Below, piece by piece: positions 39,905 through 52,694 of a stretch of 64,000 nt of DNA (the stretch's first letter is position 1; the number at the start of each line of letters is the position of its first letter). The stretch lies in the NCBI RefSeq assembly GCF_963422355.1, contig NC_085090.1, positions 1,295,188 through 1,359,187 of the forward strand. The letters run 5' to 3'. The position numbers and the translations under genes are program-made. Under the pieces are notes generated by a model. The model had not been told where the DNA came from and ran no database searches. It saw only the letters and a list, made by a program, of their open reading frames with translations. The stretch comes from Corticium candelabrum. Lineage: Eukaryota; Porifera; Homoscleromorpha; Homosclerophorida; Plakinidae.

Positions 39905-40275
39905 AAGTCTATGACGACACATTGAGGCCAAAGCCTTCTGTTATTCTACAACGGTTTAGATTTAACAGTTGTAACAGGGAAGAAGGTGAGTCTGTGGCGG
40001 ATTTTGTGATGGGATTGCATCGATTATCGATAGACTGTGCCTTTGGGGACACTCTCTCAGACACGTTAAGAGACAGACGGGGGTGTACGGAAGAGAAGAT
40101 TCAGCGGAGACTCTTGCAAGAAGTCAACTCGACGCCCTGCGGATTGCTCGAGCGATGGAAACAGCTACGAAGAATTCACTAGAAATGCAAAAAGGTGGTC
40201 TTGCATCAACAGCAAATCAAGCACCAGTAATCAAGCACCAGTGGCAGTACATCAAACATCAAGTAGGAGGGACCT

Positions 40276-43120
40276 CAGAGGCGTAGGAAGCAAATTAGAA
40301 GTAGTGGGGCCTAACGCGCGCTATTAGGCGGCACTAGCGCGCGCTAGCTGCGACTTCAAAATCAGCTTGACACGTTTGAACGTTTCTTCATCATATTTTA
40401 CTATTTTGTTATTTACTAATCTTTGATTTCCATTTTAAAGCATCTTTCCGCTTACAATAGTTCTGTAATTATACAATATAAATACTAAACAATGATACGT
40501 TTACGTAGATAGTGCAGATAGACATGCTACATCAACCGACTCTTTATGCACATGTAAAAGCATTACGTAATTCAGCCCCTCCTGTAGCATGGTCGTCCTC
40601 AAGTAGTTCTTTACAGGACGCAGTGCACTGAAAGATCTTTCAGACGTGGCATTCGTTGCAGGCATGACTAAATTAGCTGCAAGAGTCGACAGACTTGTGA
40701 CATGAGCAATTTCTTCCCAGGGCTTAAGGACACAAAATATTGTCTGACGTCATAAACAGTAACTTTCGTGGTGTCCGCGTCTTTGCAGAAGTTGGTAGCA
40801 AACGTTTCAAGCTGTACTTTCAATTGGCTTATGTCAAAATCGTCATTGTAATAAAAGTCACACATTAATTCAAGTTGCCCTACCAGTATTGCTTTCTTGC
40901 GATGTCGACTTTCCCAGTCATGATGGTAGTCTTGTTGTAGTGAAATTGCTGTAAGAAGTGATTCTACAGACAAATACCTTGCATAATCTCGGTCAAATCT
41001 TGTTTCAATGCAATTAATTATTACATCAACGGCCTCGTATATTTGCAAGTAGTAAGACTTGACATCACCGTGAAAAAAAGGTTCTGCGGCACCTTCCTCC
41101 AACCTTCGAGGGCGTTTTCTCTGGCGAGGTAATTCAGGTTCTGGAATATTGAGATTTCCAGCCTTCTTGTTTACTTCAAACCAGAACAGATCATAGGCTT
41201 GTTCGCTGTGCAGCGTTTTCAACGTCCTTACAGTCATCTGTGCCAGTTGTTGACCTTCTGCTGCAGATATTTGATTATGTTGCAGTGTCTTGCTGAGGTT
41301 GTCAGTGTGTCTCAACAATTTCTCCCCAAGAACAGCTCCATTGAAAAACTGAAATGTCTTCATCTGTGCCTGCACACCATGTATTCTGGCCTTCATTGCG
41401 GTATCATGAACAATTTCTAAGGACTCCTGCCACGTGCTAAGTAGAACCACGTAATTATCGATTATGCTGGCAAGGGAATCAGCTCTTACAGTCCATCTTG
41501 TAGGACAAAGAACTCTTATCCCAGTCTTTGATTAGCTTGGAAGATTCTCTTTCAATCTTTGGAATATTCTCTCCCGACGTGGAGAATACTTGATGAGTTT
41601 TGTTATCTCATGAGTAACTCCTAGTGAGTCCTTCAACAACTTCACCTGCTTTATCATGTCACTAGCAGCAAGGCTGAGAGAATGGCCATAACAATGGGTA
41701 AAGAGTGCTCTAGGCTCTATTTTGCGTATTCGCTCAGCTACGCCACTTTTAATGCCACTCATCGCACTTGCCCCATCATAGAATTGGCGTCGCAATTTCT
41801 TGAAAGTCAACTTCATTCTTGTAAAATCATCACTGATTACTGCTGTAAGAGTCTCAGCATCAGTACATGGTACCTGATACATGCTTACAAACTCCTCATG
41901 AACTTCAAAGCATTCAGTAACCCTACAGATCACCCAAACCACCTGGTCTGTGTTAGATGCATCTCTAGTTTCATCTGCCATTATGGTCACGAACGAAGAT
42001 TTATGAAACTCTGCAGCAAGTTTCTTCAGCAGGTTCAATCCCATTACTTTGAGAATTTCATTCTGAATGGTGGGGCTCATGTATGTGTTATCCTTCCTCT
42101 CCAACCGTGCAGCTAAATTATGATCAGTTTCAGCTTTCATCTTGAGTAACTGCTTCAGGTTGCCATCAGTGTCATCTCCGTGTCCTCTCAAAGCTAGGCC
42201 TTGCCTACTCAAATACTTGACCGATCATGAAATGTGATAGAAAGCCTCTGTTTCTAGTCTTTGCTACAGCGTGTTGTTGTGATAGGTGGTCACCAATATC
42301 CTTACTTGCAGCTGGAAGTGTCAGCATGACTTCAACAGCAGCCCGATGAGCAGCAGACATTTCATGGTTCTTGACTGAAGTAGTGGCATTTTTCCAATTT
42401 GCAAATCCTCGTGTTACCTAAGCAGCAACTATATCTAGAAATTTCGTTGTTTTCAATACGATATTCACTTTTCAACTATCAGTACTTAAGTTCAGATTTA
42501 AATAATATACTAATTAATTAGAAAGAATTAGTCAGACAAACCGTGCACTAAATAAATAATATATATACAGTACCACAGACTTTCTAGAATGCTTACAAAA
42601 GATTCGTCAGCAACAGCAGGAACAAGACGACGCGTACAGTCTCCCAGCAAGCAGGTGTGACAATACACCGCGTCTTCAGTCTCATTATAGTGAAGAAACC
42701 GCCACCTAGCAAACCAGCTAGGTTAAAACTACGGTTTGTCACTCCAAAGAATCTTTTTGGAAACTTGAACGTCGTTGGTTGATGGGGGGAGTTGCTCTGG
42801 TACAGCTACGTCCTTCACGGGAGAAGTGGGACAAGACATGGTTACACGCATGCACACAGTAAGAATGGCCTCGATGCCCCAATGTAGAGTGCTAATGTAT
42901 TGAAGCAATACAGTATTGTCAAACTGTTGTAAAATTGTTGATTACATACACTAAGGAGCAAACGATCATGTCTACTAACAAAGCGGATAAACCATCTACA
43001 AATATATTACTTATTTAATCGTCTATGCCTAAACCGGAAGTAGTGTCAATCGTCGACTGGTGAAAGTCAATTTTTCAAAATCTGGTCGGGCTATATGCCC
43101 GATCCACTCCTATGCCTAGG
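40276..43120 (-). mobile_element. hAT transposon 2 in gypsy gag
   Basis: Left end CAGAGGCGTAGGAAG and right end CACTCCTATGCCTAGG are imperfect inverted repeats of hAT type. The gypsy gag zinc-knuckle region resumes directly after. No clean 8-bp duplication remains. The MITE at 28315-28726 shares both ends. Confidence 0.75.
40580..42430 (-). pseudogene. hAT transposase 2
   Basis: The N-terminal part at about 42240-42430 shows WKNATTSVKNHEMSAAHRAA, a TTF-type finger region. The catalytic region at 41532-42212 has FVTIMADETRDASNTDQVVW, QFYDGASAMSG and HCYGHSLSLAASD. The next frame (40668-41450) carries the helical insertion domain. In another frame at about 40590-40700, LVMPATNATSERSFSALR and NYLRTTM form the dimerisation domain. 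Frameshifts near 41490 and 40700 and a stop at the N-terminal join show it is inactive. Confidence 0.82.
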
Positions 43121-43374
43121 ACCATACACCAAAAAAAGCTATCGTTGTTTGGGTTGGCATCTTCCCAAGTCATGCTGCTTTCAGACATCAGAGTGTAGGA
43201 AGTGCAAGAAACGAGGCTATCTATCGCAAGAGCGTGCCGAAGTCCGTCAAATCAACAAGGAGAAACAAAGGCAGCCCACCAAACAAGACAAGAAGAGGAT
43301 TTACGGAATCAGATTAGAGACGGCAATGAACGCGGTACTCATAGTGGGGATGGCAATAGAGTGAAGCAACACAA

Positions 43375-46235
43375 GGTAGAGGTTATGATTAATCAACAGA
43401 AGGTGGAGATCGAGATAGACTCAGCTGCAGGGGCAGCGGTAACATTTGTGAATAAATCTGATTTCAAGGCATTATGGTCTAAACGGAAGGCCCCGGATTG
43501 GGTAGGCCACAAGTACAATTACGGACATATTCAGGAGAATCACTAACTTTGGTTGGTGAAACAGATGTGAAAGTGAGATATGGACAGCAGGTGACTTCCC
43601 TGCCATTGATCATTGTCAAAGGCAAGGGTCCAAATTTGTTCGGTAGAAACTGGATGCAGGCCTTAAAACTGAAATGGGAAGAGATATTCCACCTCCATAC
43701 CATTGGTAGAACATACAGGAAGAAGGAAGGATTCAACAGTTAGAATTTATCAGCAAATCCAGGAAGTATTCAAGGAGGAGATGGGACTACTGGAGGGAAC
43801 AACAGCATCGATAGCAGTGAGATCAGATTCCTCACCTCCGTTTTTCAAGCCTAGGCCCGTACTATATGCGCACAAAAAGCTAGTCGAACAGAAGTTAAGA
43901 CAGTTGGAACAAGACAAAATTATAGAAGTTGTTTCATTCTCCGATTGATTGGGCTGCTCTGGTAGTACTGGTTTTAAAAAGGACGGTTCAATCAGGATAT
44001 GTGGTGACTTTAGGTTGACGATTAACCAGGCTGATCCTTGTGAGAAATACCCATTGCCCAAGATCAATAATATATTTGCCTCTTTAGCTGGAGGTCAGCT
44101 GTTCACCAAGTTAGATCTGAGCCAAGCTTATCAGCAGGTGGCGCTTGATGAGATATCGCAGAAGTACGTAGTCATAAGTGTACTCACTTGGAATTGTTCA
44201 AGTACAAACGCCTGCCGTTTGGGGTGGCCTCGGGTCCAGCTTTTTCAAAGAGTAATGGACACCCTCCTTCAGGATATTCCCATGACAATGGCCTACTTAG
44301 ACGATTTTCTAGTGACCGGACGTCGTTGACTTGAGGAACACTTGCTGAACCTAGAAATGGTACTACAACGCCTAGCCAACTCGGGATTGCGGCTAAAGCT
44401 GGCTAAACGGGCGTTTTTGCAGAATGAAATCAGTTACCTACACCCTTCTATGAATAACCAGGGGCTAGCACAAGACAAGAAGAAAGTGATGGTGATGGCT
44501 ATTCACGCTGCACCTGAACCCAAAAATGTTACGGAGTTATGATCCTTGTTGATTATGATTAATTACTATGGGCGGTTTTTACCGAAGCTGGCTTCAAGGC
44601 TGGCTCCTTTGTTATCTGCTGTTGCGCCAGAACGGACGTTGGCAGTGGAAAGATGAGCATAGCGAAGCGGTCAGACGAGCGAAGGAGGCTCTCCAGTCTA
44701 GTCAGGTGATGATATATTTTGACCTGAGGCAGGAAGTCGTCTTAGCCTGTGATGCCTCACCGTACAAGGTAGGAGCTGTACTTTCACACCGGCTACACGA
44801 CGGTACTGAGCGACCAATCGCTTTCGCATTCAGGAACGTGGCTGAAGCAGAAAGGATATATGCGCAGATAGACCGTGAAGCGTTCGCATTACTGTTCGGA
44901 GTGAACAATTTCCACCAATACTTGAGTGGAAGAGCAGTGCAATCCTTACCGACCACAAGCCGTTGGCCTCGCTGTTAGGAGAGAATAAGGGCGTGCCTTG
45001 ATGGCATCAGGTCGAATGCAGCGTTAGGCAAAAATGTTGTCTGGCTATCAGTACAAACTACGTTATCGACCAGGGATGACAAATGCCAACACCGATGCGC
45101 TCAATCGTTTACCTTTGCCTGTTAAACTGGAAGTGACAGAGGACGCCAGTGAACCGGTGCTATCACTGCACATCTTGGAAATGACCCCTGCCAGACTGAT
45201 AACAACTGTACAGCTTCGGCAATTTACAGACAGAGATGGACAAACTGGCACCTATCAGGCACTATGTGTTGAGTGGTTGGCCAAGAGAAGTGGACTCCGA
45301 GTTCCGACCTTACTGGAATCGCCGGCACGAGCTAAGTGTCTTGGGTGGTTGTACTGTGGGGGTCATGGGTTATTATACCTCAGAAGGCGTGGCCGATGGT
45401 GTTGGAGGAATTACATGTGGCTCACCTGGGCGTATCTAGAATGAAGAGCCTAGCACAAAGTTACGTCTGATGGCCTGGATTGGACGCTGATATGGAGAAG
45501 AGAGCAGTCTTGCGACACATACCAAGAACATCAGCAATCACCACCAAACGCGCCTCTTCACCCTTGGGCACAGTCAGAACGTGCGTGGTCGAGATTACAT
45601 ATCGACTTTGCTGGACCATTCTTGGGGCGGTGGTCCTATATACTGGCTGATGCGTACTCCAAATGGTTGGAAGTAAACCACTGAGGTTTCCCGCAACTGG
45701 ACCTACCACTTGGGTGCTGAAGCCAATTTTTACAACACACGGACTACCTGAAATCATTGTCAGTGATAATGGCTCTGCCTTTACGAACCAAGTATTTGGG
45801 AACTTCATGAAGACCAAAGGAATTGTGCGTATTATAACGGCACCCTATCACCCGTCCTCTTAATGGGCTGGCCGAGAGGGCGGTTCAAACCTTCAAGGCA
45901 GCCATGAAGCGAATGAAAAACAACCAGAGACCACTGGAAATGTGTACCACAAATGGCACCCACAGAGTGCCAGCTGTGATCCTGATGGGATGGAGACCAA
46001 GAAGTTGTCTAGACGTACTGTATCCGGATCTGGCGAGAAAGGCAAGGGGAGCAAGAGCAGCAGAGGAAGGATCATGACAACTCCTGCAGTTACCGGAATC
46101 TGAAGACGGGGCAAACAGTGTTTGTACGTAACTTTTGCAGTGGCCAGAATTGGTTAGCAGGCGTGGTTGAAAGTCAAACGGGACCATTATCCTTAGGGTG
46201 AGGTTTGATGACGGACGGTTAGTCAAGCGACACAT
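43375..46235 (+). pseudogene. gypsy pol: protease, RT, RNase H, integrase
   Basis: Protease-like segment at 43375-43720 (EIEIDSAAGAAV; PNLFGRNWMQ). RT at 43750-44540, with KKDGSIRICGDFR, LFTKLDLSQAYQQV and MAYLDDFLVTG. RNase H at 44580-45000 (LACDASPYKVGAVLSH, YAQIDREAFALLFGV). A TNANTDALNRLP connector follows at 45076. Integrase at 45450-46235 shows HIDFAGPFLG, IIVSDNGSAF and NGLAERAVQ. At least five frame changes or stops separate these blocks (near 43540, 43745, 43948, 44330, 44545, 45000 and 45860). The gene cannot produce a full polyprotein. Confidence 0.85.
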
Positions 46236-46260
46236 GGATCAGGTTTGAGATAGACAATCA

Positions 46261-46542
46261 ATGACGGACAGTAGACCAAGAATGATGGAGGACATTCCCA
46301 ACGTTGGGGTAGATCAGCAGCAAGGACTGGAGAGCACAAGGTCGCCAACAGAAAACAGCAGACCTGAAACAAACGCTTTGGATGTCACCAATCAGCAGCC
46401 AACGGAACAAGCGGAGACAGAGGCTGATCAACAACTAGAAACAAGATTCCGGCATTCCCCACGGGTTTCTCGAGACTCCTGGAAAGACTGGATTTGTAGT
46501 GAATTAATGCGGAAACTTAGACAGTTTAGAGGGAAGAGATAG
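46261..46542 (+). pseudogene. gypsy C-terminal tail frame
   Basis: A 93-codon Gln/Glu/Thr-rich frame follows integrase and ends just before the polypurine tract and 3' LTR. RFRHSPRVSRDSW resembles the basic RHSSRVRRPPD-type tail often seen at the end of gypsy pol. It is probably the displaced C-terminus of pol and not a separate gene. Confidence 0.5.
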
Positions 46543-46613
46543 CTCTATGGTTGTTTTGGGAGAGGCGACTGCGCTGGCGGGCTTCGTTGTGTTGTGAATT
46601 AGAGTGCTAGACA

Positions 46614-49199
46614 CTACAAGATTGCTTACATATACGACGTATAATGCTTGCATATTTGTCTACACTAATACGCTTGGCACACCACTAACAACTATACACA
46701 TTCTAGTTAGCTTTCATTTCTTGTACAAGTCCCAGACATTGTCAGTAAGGCCGACCTTCATTATTTTTCGTCGCCTCCGGTCTTCGTTAAACTTGACTGT
46801 CACAGCAAGAACATCTCGATCGTTGTGTAGACCTACACACGCAAAAATCAAACCATGCACGCACACGTGTGCAGTTCAAGAGCAGGCCGCCTAAAGGATT
46901 AGGTAATAGTACATTTCGCAATGGCCTTGGTTGTTTTGCGACGCTTCTGGTCAACTCAACTGTCACCGCCGAAACATGGCTATAGTCATTTAGATATATA
47001 TAGACACGTACGTACGTGTACGTGCTCGTACGTACGTGCATTAATTTGCAGTTAACGAGCAGCCCATAGGCCCTTCGTACATTTCTCATAGCCTGAAAAT
47101 GCAGAATCGCGTTTCTTCTTTCTGCCGTCTTTCTGAAAACGAGACATTATGACGGCGACGCTGAATATCGCATGTGCTGGCCAGGATCTGACACTCCTCC
47201 AAGTCCTCTTCATATTCTCCACCGTAACATTCCGTAAATAGAGTTGACAAAAATGTAGCACTGTACATCTTGGAAACAATCTATTCAAAGGTCTAGATGT
47301 ACCGTTCATCATTAGTAATAGTGCAATTGCCAAGACTCCAGAACACGCAACGTAGATTTGTAGGATCAATTGGTAACATCTATGCTACCGTACGACTTCA
47401 ATAGATCTAACGTTTGAATCTAACGATTGAATTGCCTATAGATGCAGCCGTGTATAGAGAGTGAATCACTCACACTTGGTGACTAGACCTCGATCGACAC
47501 AGTGGATTGCTCACATAGACACGTAGGGTGAATTCACAGTGAATTGTTCAACATATGATTCGTTGCGAGTCACTGCGACTCTAGCTGTGATTCGCCAGAA
47601 GTCGCAGTGACTCACCGTGTGTCGCCATGACTCGCCAAAATTCTTCGTGACTCGCAGTGACTCGAATTGACACCCTGTGACTCTTCATTGCGAGACTTTG
47701 TCATGGGCAGGGGTGGGCTATCCGCACAGTTGCCGTTTCTCTCTCTGATGGCTGCAAACACTTGGTGTATAGATTGCAAACCGTTAGAATTACGACTTGA
47801 GCATAAAGCAAAATTAAAGTTTTTGTAGGTTTCCTGCGAATGCTATCTAGGGTCCGCCCTATAGTTGTTACTGAGTTTGTCGTCTGCTTCTCCTCTCAGG
47901 CTCTGCACCATTCACAGACGCATGCTTGCTTCTTTGATGGTCTTTTGCTTAGTATATATAGCAATTTACAATAAAATGATATGATATCCACTTTTCACAC
48001 TACTATAGGCCCCCCATAATGACGAAAAGTTTCTCGTGATCAGCTAATTTCAGCTTCCGCGATATGCACGAGCAGTAAGTGTTTTTCTATCTTCGGAAAG
48101 TATGAAGTCACCAAACAACTTAATTGCTAGCTAAAAAGCTAGGAAGTGATTCTACACCTTTGCATGAAAAACACTAACTAGAAACTTTTTCCGGCTCACA
48201 AACAGAGGTAATTTGCCGCTACCTAAAGCGCAGAACGATAAGCTATCCAGCGAGTGCTCACACGTTCCGTTTCTTCTTTTTTGAAACTTCAAAGAAATGA
48301 GAAGTAATTGTATTCAAAAGTACGGAATTGCCCCGTGTGCGGAAATACCCCAGACTACTCTATCTAGTGAAGGATGCGCGATGTAGCTTTTCGCGCTCTT
48401 CTTGTACAAAGTCTTAGATACAGTATCTATTACTTCCAGCTCTCGGATCTGTCTCTGCGGGGTCTAGCCCTTACTCTGCTGTCTACATCTTTCCCTCCAA
48501 CAGGAAACTCAAACGCAATAGTACAAACGTTAACGCAACCACTAAAAGGAACACTCCAGAGAACTGCGCAGCGGAAATAGCGAGGTCCGGTGATCGAGGA
48601 AGTTCGCGGAAAGTGTTCCTGCGTACGGATGAGTGCTTCGTAAACTGTTAGAACACAATCAACGACAGCATCCACTGCCTTTAACGCCAAAAATCTCACA
48701 AAACGCCAATTCTCTCGAATGTTGCAGTACAGAAAAAGTCGCAAGAAAAGGTCGGTCTGAAAAGTAGCACGACGGTTTCCACCGTTCCTGAAGCGACGAA
48801 AACAACAGAGAGACCCTTTCCGGGAACGTGGTTGCGTCAGTAAGGCTCACATGATCTGTTGCAAAAAACCATTTCACTTGGCGGACGAAATTCTTGAATG
48901 GACCCGTCAGTTTGTAAGTTGTTAAAGGTTCTTAAAGTACATCTGTCGGGTTTGCTCGGAGATAGCGCCCAGATACCTAACTTAGTATAAATTTCCCATT
49001 AGCGAGCGAAAATGGAGCCAGCAGCAAGCGCATATCTCCGGAATGCTCTCTTTCCAACTGGGACTCTTCATTCTTCTTCCTGCGCGAGTGATAGCCACCT
49101 GCCTTGTGTGGTCTGAGTTGCCTCAGCATGTTGTTATTCTTCAACCCTTGTGGGATTTATGTTTACACCATATTCGTCAGCATCGACGAGTATATTGTA
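46614..49199. other. Intergenic stretch with minor repeats
   Basis: No gene supported. The minus-strand frames at 47052-47369 and 48430-48744 match no family I know. At 47530-47700 a degenerate GTGACTCGC motif recurs. Positions 48371-48495 (GATGCGCGATGTAGC..TTCGCGCTCTTCTTGTAC..CTATTACTTCCAGCTC) are repeated at about 55020-55118 and 55232-55250. Confidence 0.5.
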
Positions 49200-49219
49200 C
49201 TGCTCTTCATCTGCCCCAA

Positions 49220-52200
49220 TCTCATTCACCTGGTCTGAACGAACTTGTAGATGACGACTGCGCCGCAGCTTGCAACCAGTACACAACTGCACCAGATAGA
49301 TAGAAGCGAGTACCGAGTCGCTTGACTAGTATCGCTGGAATCCTCCACGTTCTTGTATCCCAATACCACACCTGAAGTTGATCGCCAGAGGACAACTCTG
49401 ACAATTGTTTAGTTCCGTGATGTTTGTTGTAGTAGCTTGTTTGAAATGCATTGGTCTTCTTATCTGCCTCCCGAACCGATGAAGCACCCGCGATTTTAGA
49501 AGAAGTGCCCTTGGCAGAACGGGGATCCGCGGGACCGTAACCGCCTTCCCATTAAGAGTTGAGCTGGTGACACTCCCGTAATTGCGTTAGGATTTGTGCG
49601 GTGAGCCAGTAGCGCCATTTGGAAATCGCTACCTGAGTATGACGACTTTTGCATCAAATTTTTGACTCTTTGAACCGTACGTTCAGCCACTCCATTCCCT
49701 TGCGGACGTCGTGGGATGAAGTGGCATGACTGAAGCCATATTCACGAGCAAACTCGCGGAATCTCTATTGGCGTACTGCGGGCCATTGTCACTTATTACC
49801 TGCTCCGGAATGCCTTGACAAAAGAAGATTTCACGACAGGCGGCTATTACATCCGCTGTACTTTGGTCACGAAGTAGTTTGAGTAAACATACAATCAATC
49901 CTTGATGAGATTTTTTGTTTACTTTGTTGAGACAAAACACAAGTCCTTGCTTCCACCACGGCAGACGTTTCTTCTTTGCTCATGAGAACTCATGCCATTT
50001 GCGAATGATATGTTTGTGTAAAGCAAGATGAATTTCCAGAAACCTGGACTAGTAATCGACTATCAGCAGATAGTGCTTGCCGCCACATACAAACAGATCT
50101 GAGGCAACTCGTTGCCATGGGTAGTCCGGAAGTTGTGTCGACATGAACGGCTCCTTTCGTTATTGCTGCCTAGATTGAGCACACCTGCCAACGCATGCAG
50201 AATCAGGTCGTCTACAGCTCGAGTCATCCCAGGCTATCACATGTGCTCCCATGCTCTTGCCTTGGACTTCGCCGCCCACAAATGTCCTTCATTAGACTTC
50301 TCCAACATTTGTTTCTGCAACCGCTTAGGTATCACCATCTGATCCCCTCGAACAACTAAACCCTATACACAACTGAACATATGACGACCATCCCAGAACT
50401 GACCTGCTTCTTGCCGAACGTATCGCTGACAGCTAGGCCATCCTTCACTCACGTAGAGCAACAGAGCAGACAACTGTGGGCCTTCTGCAGTGGCTTGACG
50501 AATCTGACCAAATAGCACGTCAGAAACGGGAAGTTCCGCTAACGTTACTGCATTGATGTATGATTCCAAGTCTTCTGCAATCTCCTCATTCGCATTCTCC
50601 ACAGAAGCACAAAACAGGGCGTCAGCTACCAACAGTACCTTTTCCGGGAACGTACAGACTGTACGGCACCTGATAATGAAAACGGGAGAAAGGCGAATTT
50701 TTAGACGCTGTGGCCGAGGTGGACACTGGTTGAGATCTTTGTCATTCAGTATCGGCAAGTGGTTTGTTATCCTTTTCCAGGTTAAATGGACTTGTCTGAC
50801 CCAGAAGGTACTGCAAACCTCTCACATGCCCATGTCAGGGCGAGGCCCTCTTTCTCGATTTGAAGTATCGCTTCTCCGCGTCGTTCAATGTGGACGACGC
50901 ATATGCCACAGGGGCACGCCTGCCATCGTCTTGCTCCTGCAGCAGCACCGCACCAACTCCGTACGACGATGCGTCCGCCGAGACGATCGTTGGCGTATAG
51001 AACGCCAATACGGTTGCGTTTGTCAGCAGTTTTTTTAGGTTGACGAATGTGATTTCTTGGGTTGGACCCCACAACCAATAAGAGTCGTCTTTCAACAGCT
51101 CCTTAAAGGTCTTGTCACCTCTGATAAATTGGGAAGAAATAAATCGTCGCAACTCGATCATCACGGGAGGTAGGGGCTGTCATTGACAGCAACGCACGGA
51201 GCTTGTTCCTATCTGGGTGTAAGCCAGCTGCTGTAATGGAGTGGCCAAAATATTTCACTTGAGCTGCTCGAAAGTGACAATTGGCAACGTTCAGGCGCAA
51301 ACCCTGCTGGCGACATCGCTGTAGCACCCGACTGAGACGTAGATCATGCTGTTCCTTTGTGCTTCCCCAAATTAGGACATCATCGATATATAGCAGGTAG
51401 CGCCTTCGATTCCTTCTAGCATTGTAGCCATTGCTCTGTAAAAAATTCTGATCCTGAGTTTAATCCGAAAGGAAGGCGAGTGAAACGAAATCGACCATGA
51501 GGCGTCAAAAATGTGGTCAGCATTTAGAAAAGAGTTCTTCCGCTGTGCTTAAGTCTCACTGCTCCATTTAGATGCGAATAGTCCACACCAATCCTGACTT
51601 CGCCACTGTGTTTGAGGACTACAACCATTGGACTTACCTAATCTGTAGGTTGGGTAACCTCTTCAATGACATCGAGGGTCAGCATACAAATGAGTTCATC
51701 TTCGACCTTTTGATGATAGCGCAATGAAATTCTGCGTGGTGTTGCAATTAGCGTATGGGCTAGCATCGCTCTTAAGTGTAATCTTGTACGGATGACAAGT
51801 AAGATTCTCAAGTCCTTCAAAGACGTCTTGATACTGAGTAGCTATTGGATCTGCCTGAGTCTTGGTACATCTGGGATGCCCGCTCCTTCTAAAACAGGTT
51901 CCGCCTTTCTTCCATACGCACGGACGCCACGTGATTGAGTAGTCCCAGGTGCTCACAGGCACCTAGACCCAAAAGCGACTCTTCTTAGCATGATACAGTA
52001 CCACGTGAATCCTCAAGTGTCGATATATTCTACTGTCCAACGAGACTTGACAAATAAGTAGATATATTGCAATTTGTGCTGTCTGTTGTAGCTGGTGTAT
52101 TTTGTAGTCTGTTAGCCTTACGTCTTATGTCTTAGTTGTTTTATGTTTGCCCCAAGAGGGAACTGTACCTTTTTAGGTGCGACAGAAATATATCATTCAT

Positions 52201-52380
52201 TCATTCAATACACTGGCCGTCAACAGGAAGAGGTTGTTGTGATCCATAAGGTAACAGGCAAGCCGTGGAAACGTGTAGCTTTGGTCGGTTATGAAGTCAA
52301 TTGTATACTGATCGCGGCAAAACGCTAACTTCTGCTCCTGTATCTACTTTGCTGCAAGAGACGGTTGTTTTTGATAGTCA
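49220..52380 (-). pseudogene. Second gypsy pol, decayed
   Basis: Reading down the minus strand: retropepsin VDTGAEVSVLP at about 52335; DVFEGLENLTCHPYKITLK and RRISLRYHQKVEDEL, the RT N-terminus (51640-51870); then VVVLKHSGEVRIGVDYSHLN (about 51570-51620). RT thumb LRLNVANCHFRAAQVKYFGH follows at 51115-51327. RNase [21 protein letters not shown] is at 50835-51164. Integrase GIPEQVISDNGPQYA is at 49683-49940, then AERTVQRVKNLMQKS and LAHRTNPNAITGVSPAQLL at 49496-49690. Many stops and frameshifts occur. No LTRs were identified. It is a different lineage from the element at 36.5 kb. Confidence 0.78.
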
Positions 52381-52694
52381 CTGGAATTTTCCACACTGAG
52401 TGCTCTTTTTGGTCATCTGTGAGCATGCCGTGTATACACAGTATGCGGGTTCCCTTTTGTAGAAGCTACAGTGTAGCTGCTGATCCCCTGCTTCAGTGAC
52501 TGGTTTGAAAGGCACACACCGTCGCGATGGTTCATCTCATAGCGGCAAAGTGATTCGATCAATTGCATGGAACAATAAAGAGGTCTTGAAATCCGATGGT
52601 GTCTTCTCGTCAGCCTGCCTGGTCGCTCTAAATCTCAAACTTTTTCTTCCGAGCAGTGGCCAACTCACCCTCTGCGGGCATTGGCCTCAGTCAA

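Larger units (their letters stand above)
36603..43260 (+). pseudogene. gypsy gag (in three pieces)
   Basis: Piece 1 (36603-36802) encodes MASMIGKVGTFNGTPDEWEH.. with a stop after about 42 codons. Piece 2 (39905-40275) has KPSVILQRFRFNSCNREEGE and SVADFVMGLHRLS, the conserved capsid-like block of gypsy gag. Piece 3 (43121-43260) has the zinc-knuckle-like YRCLGWHLPKSCCFQTSECR followed by KCKKRGYLSQ. The hAT elements occupy the gaps. Nucleic-acid packaging function is expected of the family; this copy is dead. Confidence 0.8.
36478..46613 (+). mobile_element. Ty3/gypsy LTR retrotransposon split by two hAT elements
   Basis: Short LTRs of about 75-96 bp (36478-36573 and about 46538-46613) share GGCGGGCTTCGTTGTGTTG..GAATTAGAGTGCTAGACA. 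TGGCGACGAGGC at 36579 is the putative primer-binding site, and TTTAGAGGGAAGAG before the 3' LTR is the polypurine tract. Gag, protease, RT, RNase H and integrase lie in the usual gypsy order on the plus strand. Without the two hAT insertions (36803-39904, 40276-43120) it would be about 4.2 kb. LTRs have diverged and frames are broken, so it is old. Confidence 0.85.

Noticed and set aside
47052..47369. Overlapping minus-strand frames of 105 and 60 codons
   Set aside because: One frame has a Glu-rich stretch and a possible splice context, but no family is recognised and no neighbouring exon was found.
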